6,724 nt of DNA from positions 1-6,724 of the forward strand of contig JAQVNH010000059.1 of the NCBI GenBank assembly GCA_028703215.1, read 5' to 3'. The position numbers and the translations under genes are program-made. The notes under the pieces were generated by a model. That model did not search any database, was not told the DNA's origin, and saw nothing but the letters and a program-made list of their open reading frames with translations. How positions within the stretch are numbered: position 1 is the stretch's first letter; each line of letters opens with the position of its first letter. Shown here piece by piece: positions 6,253 through 6,724 of this stretch. This DNA comes from Eubacteriales bacterium (GTDB lineage: Bacteria; Bacillota; Clostridia; Acetivibrionales; STF1-152).

Positions 6253-6281
6253 ATTATATTTCAGAAAGGAAGGATTGTAAA
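6253..6281 (-). promoter_or_regulatory. Predicted dinB promoter
   Basis: On the minus strand TTTACA (6281 to 6276) is followed by a 17-bp spacer and a perfect TATAAT (6258 to 6253). The predicted start, near 6246, falls at the edge of the LexA palindrome. The leader to the dinB ATG is then about 88 nt. The -35 begins only 9 bp after the stop of the upstream membrane protein gene. A second TATAAT (6181 to 6176) nearer dinB has no acceptable -35 and is a weaker candidate. Confidence 0.75.
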
Positions 6282-6290
6282 GGGAGATTT

Positions 6291-6724
6291 TTAAGAAATA
6301 TCAGGCGGAAAAGAATGGTTGTTTTTCGCATCATCGTCGATTGTCTTATTCTCTGAGGACTTATCCTCTGCGGCTGCTCTCATATCTCGCGCGCGAGGCG
6401 TTTTATCTTCCGAGGAAGAGCTTGTATCTGCGCGATCATTGACCTGGGGTTCCTCATAAACAGGTGCACGAACCGGGAATTCTTTAGACAGCCCTGTAAA
6501 GATCCCTTTGAGTACGACGGCAGCGATCGGTCCTAATATAAGACCCGCAAATCCGAGGACTTTTGAACCCACATACAAACCGGCGAGAGTGAGCAGGGGA
6601 TGCACGCCAAGCTGACGTCCGAGGATTTTGGGCTCGATAAGCTGGCGACTTATCAGAACTATGGCATACAGTATCAAAAGGGCTGCCCCGAGCTCCGGGT
6701 TTCCGGATATGAAACTGTATCCCG
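6291..6724 (-). CDS. AI-2E family (YtvI-like) membrane protein, C-terminal part (5' end cut by window)
   Basis: C-terminal portion of a PF01594 (AI-2E/YtvI/PerM) integral membrane protein. The family includes putative transporters and sporulation proteins, and the substrate cannot be told from this fragment. The frame is open from the window edge to the stop at 6291 (144 complete codons). The family signature is clear: LLLLYAIVLISRQLIEPKIL, then GVHPLLTLAGLYVGSKVLGF, then GLILGPIAAVVLKG, i.e. the last membrane helices with the conserved R-Q-x-x-E-P-K-I and H-P-L-x-T-L elements. It ends in a polar tail of roughly 60 residues rich in Ser, Glu, Asp, Lys and Ala (including SSSSEDK), likely disordered and, if topology follows the family, cytoplasmic. 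An in-frame TTG at 6677 is not a true start, since conserved membrane sequence continues upstream of it. It is on the same strand as dinB but separated by dinB's own promoter. Confidence 0.9.
   Translation of the reverse strand, partial: GYSFISGNPELGAALLILYAIVLISRQLIEPKILGRQLGVHPLLTLAGLYVGSKVLGFAGLILGPIAAVVLKGIFTGLSKEFPVRAPVYEEPQVNDRADTSSSSEDKTPRARDMRAAAEDKSSENKTIDDDAKNNHSFPPDIS

Overview
The window looks like a chromosomal segment of a low-to-mid GC Bacillota, most likely a member of the Clostridia. This rests on the gene families: a MurT-GatD lipid II amidation pair, a DivIB/FtsQ-type protein followed by the small basic protein Sbp (DUF1290) and ftsZ, strong AGGAGG-type ribosome binding sites, and a Bacillus-type LexA box (GAAC-N4-GTTC). 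No mobile element, CRISPR array, tRNA or rRNA was seen. It reads as ordinary housekeeping DNA, with one SOS-controlled locus of some interest.

Layout, left to right. On the minus strand, positions 1-2095 carry murT and then gatD, which runs off the left edge. Their products amidate the D-glutamate of lipid II. A 144-bp divergent intergenic region (2096-2239) holds an extended -10 promoter for murT and a good sigma-A promoter for the opposite strand. On the plus strand follow divIB/ftsQ (2240-3043), sbp (3054-3404) and, behind its own promoter, ftsZ (TTG start, 3542-4645). Neither ftsA nor DUF881 (YlxW/YlxX-like) genes, which often sit in this cluster, are present between divIB and ftsZ.

Convergent to ftsZ, with only 4 bp between stop codons, lies a minus-strand two-gene unit: dinB (Y-family DNA polymerase IV, 4911-6158) followed by a 76-aa conserved-looking protein of unknown function (4650-4880). 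A perfect 9-bp hairpin bridges the convergent stops. The dinB promoter (TTTACA-17-TATAAT, minus strand, 6253-6281) has a 22-bp perfect palindrome at its predicted start site (6227-6248). The palindrome matches the Gram-positive LexA operator, so dinB and the small gene are predicted to be SOS induced. The last gene (6291 to right edge, minus strand) is the C-terminal part of an AI-2E/YtvI-family membrane protein with a long polar tail.

Together the left two thirds concern cell wall precursor modification and septum assembly, and the right third concerns damage-tolerant DNA synthesis. The most useful leads are the small dinB-linked protein, the clean LexA-controlled promoter, and the juxtaposition of lipid II amidation genes with division genes. 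I see no strong evidence for a wholly new multi-gene system.
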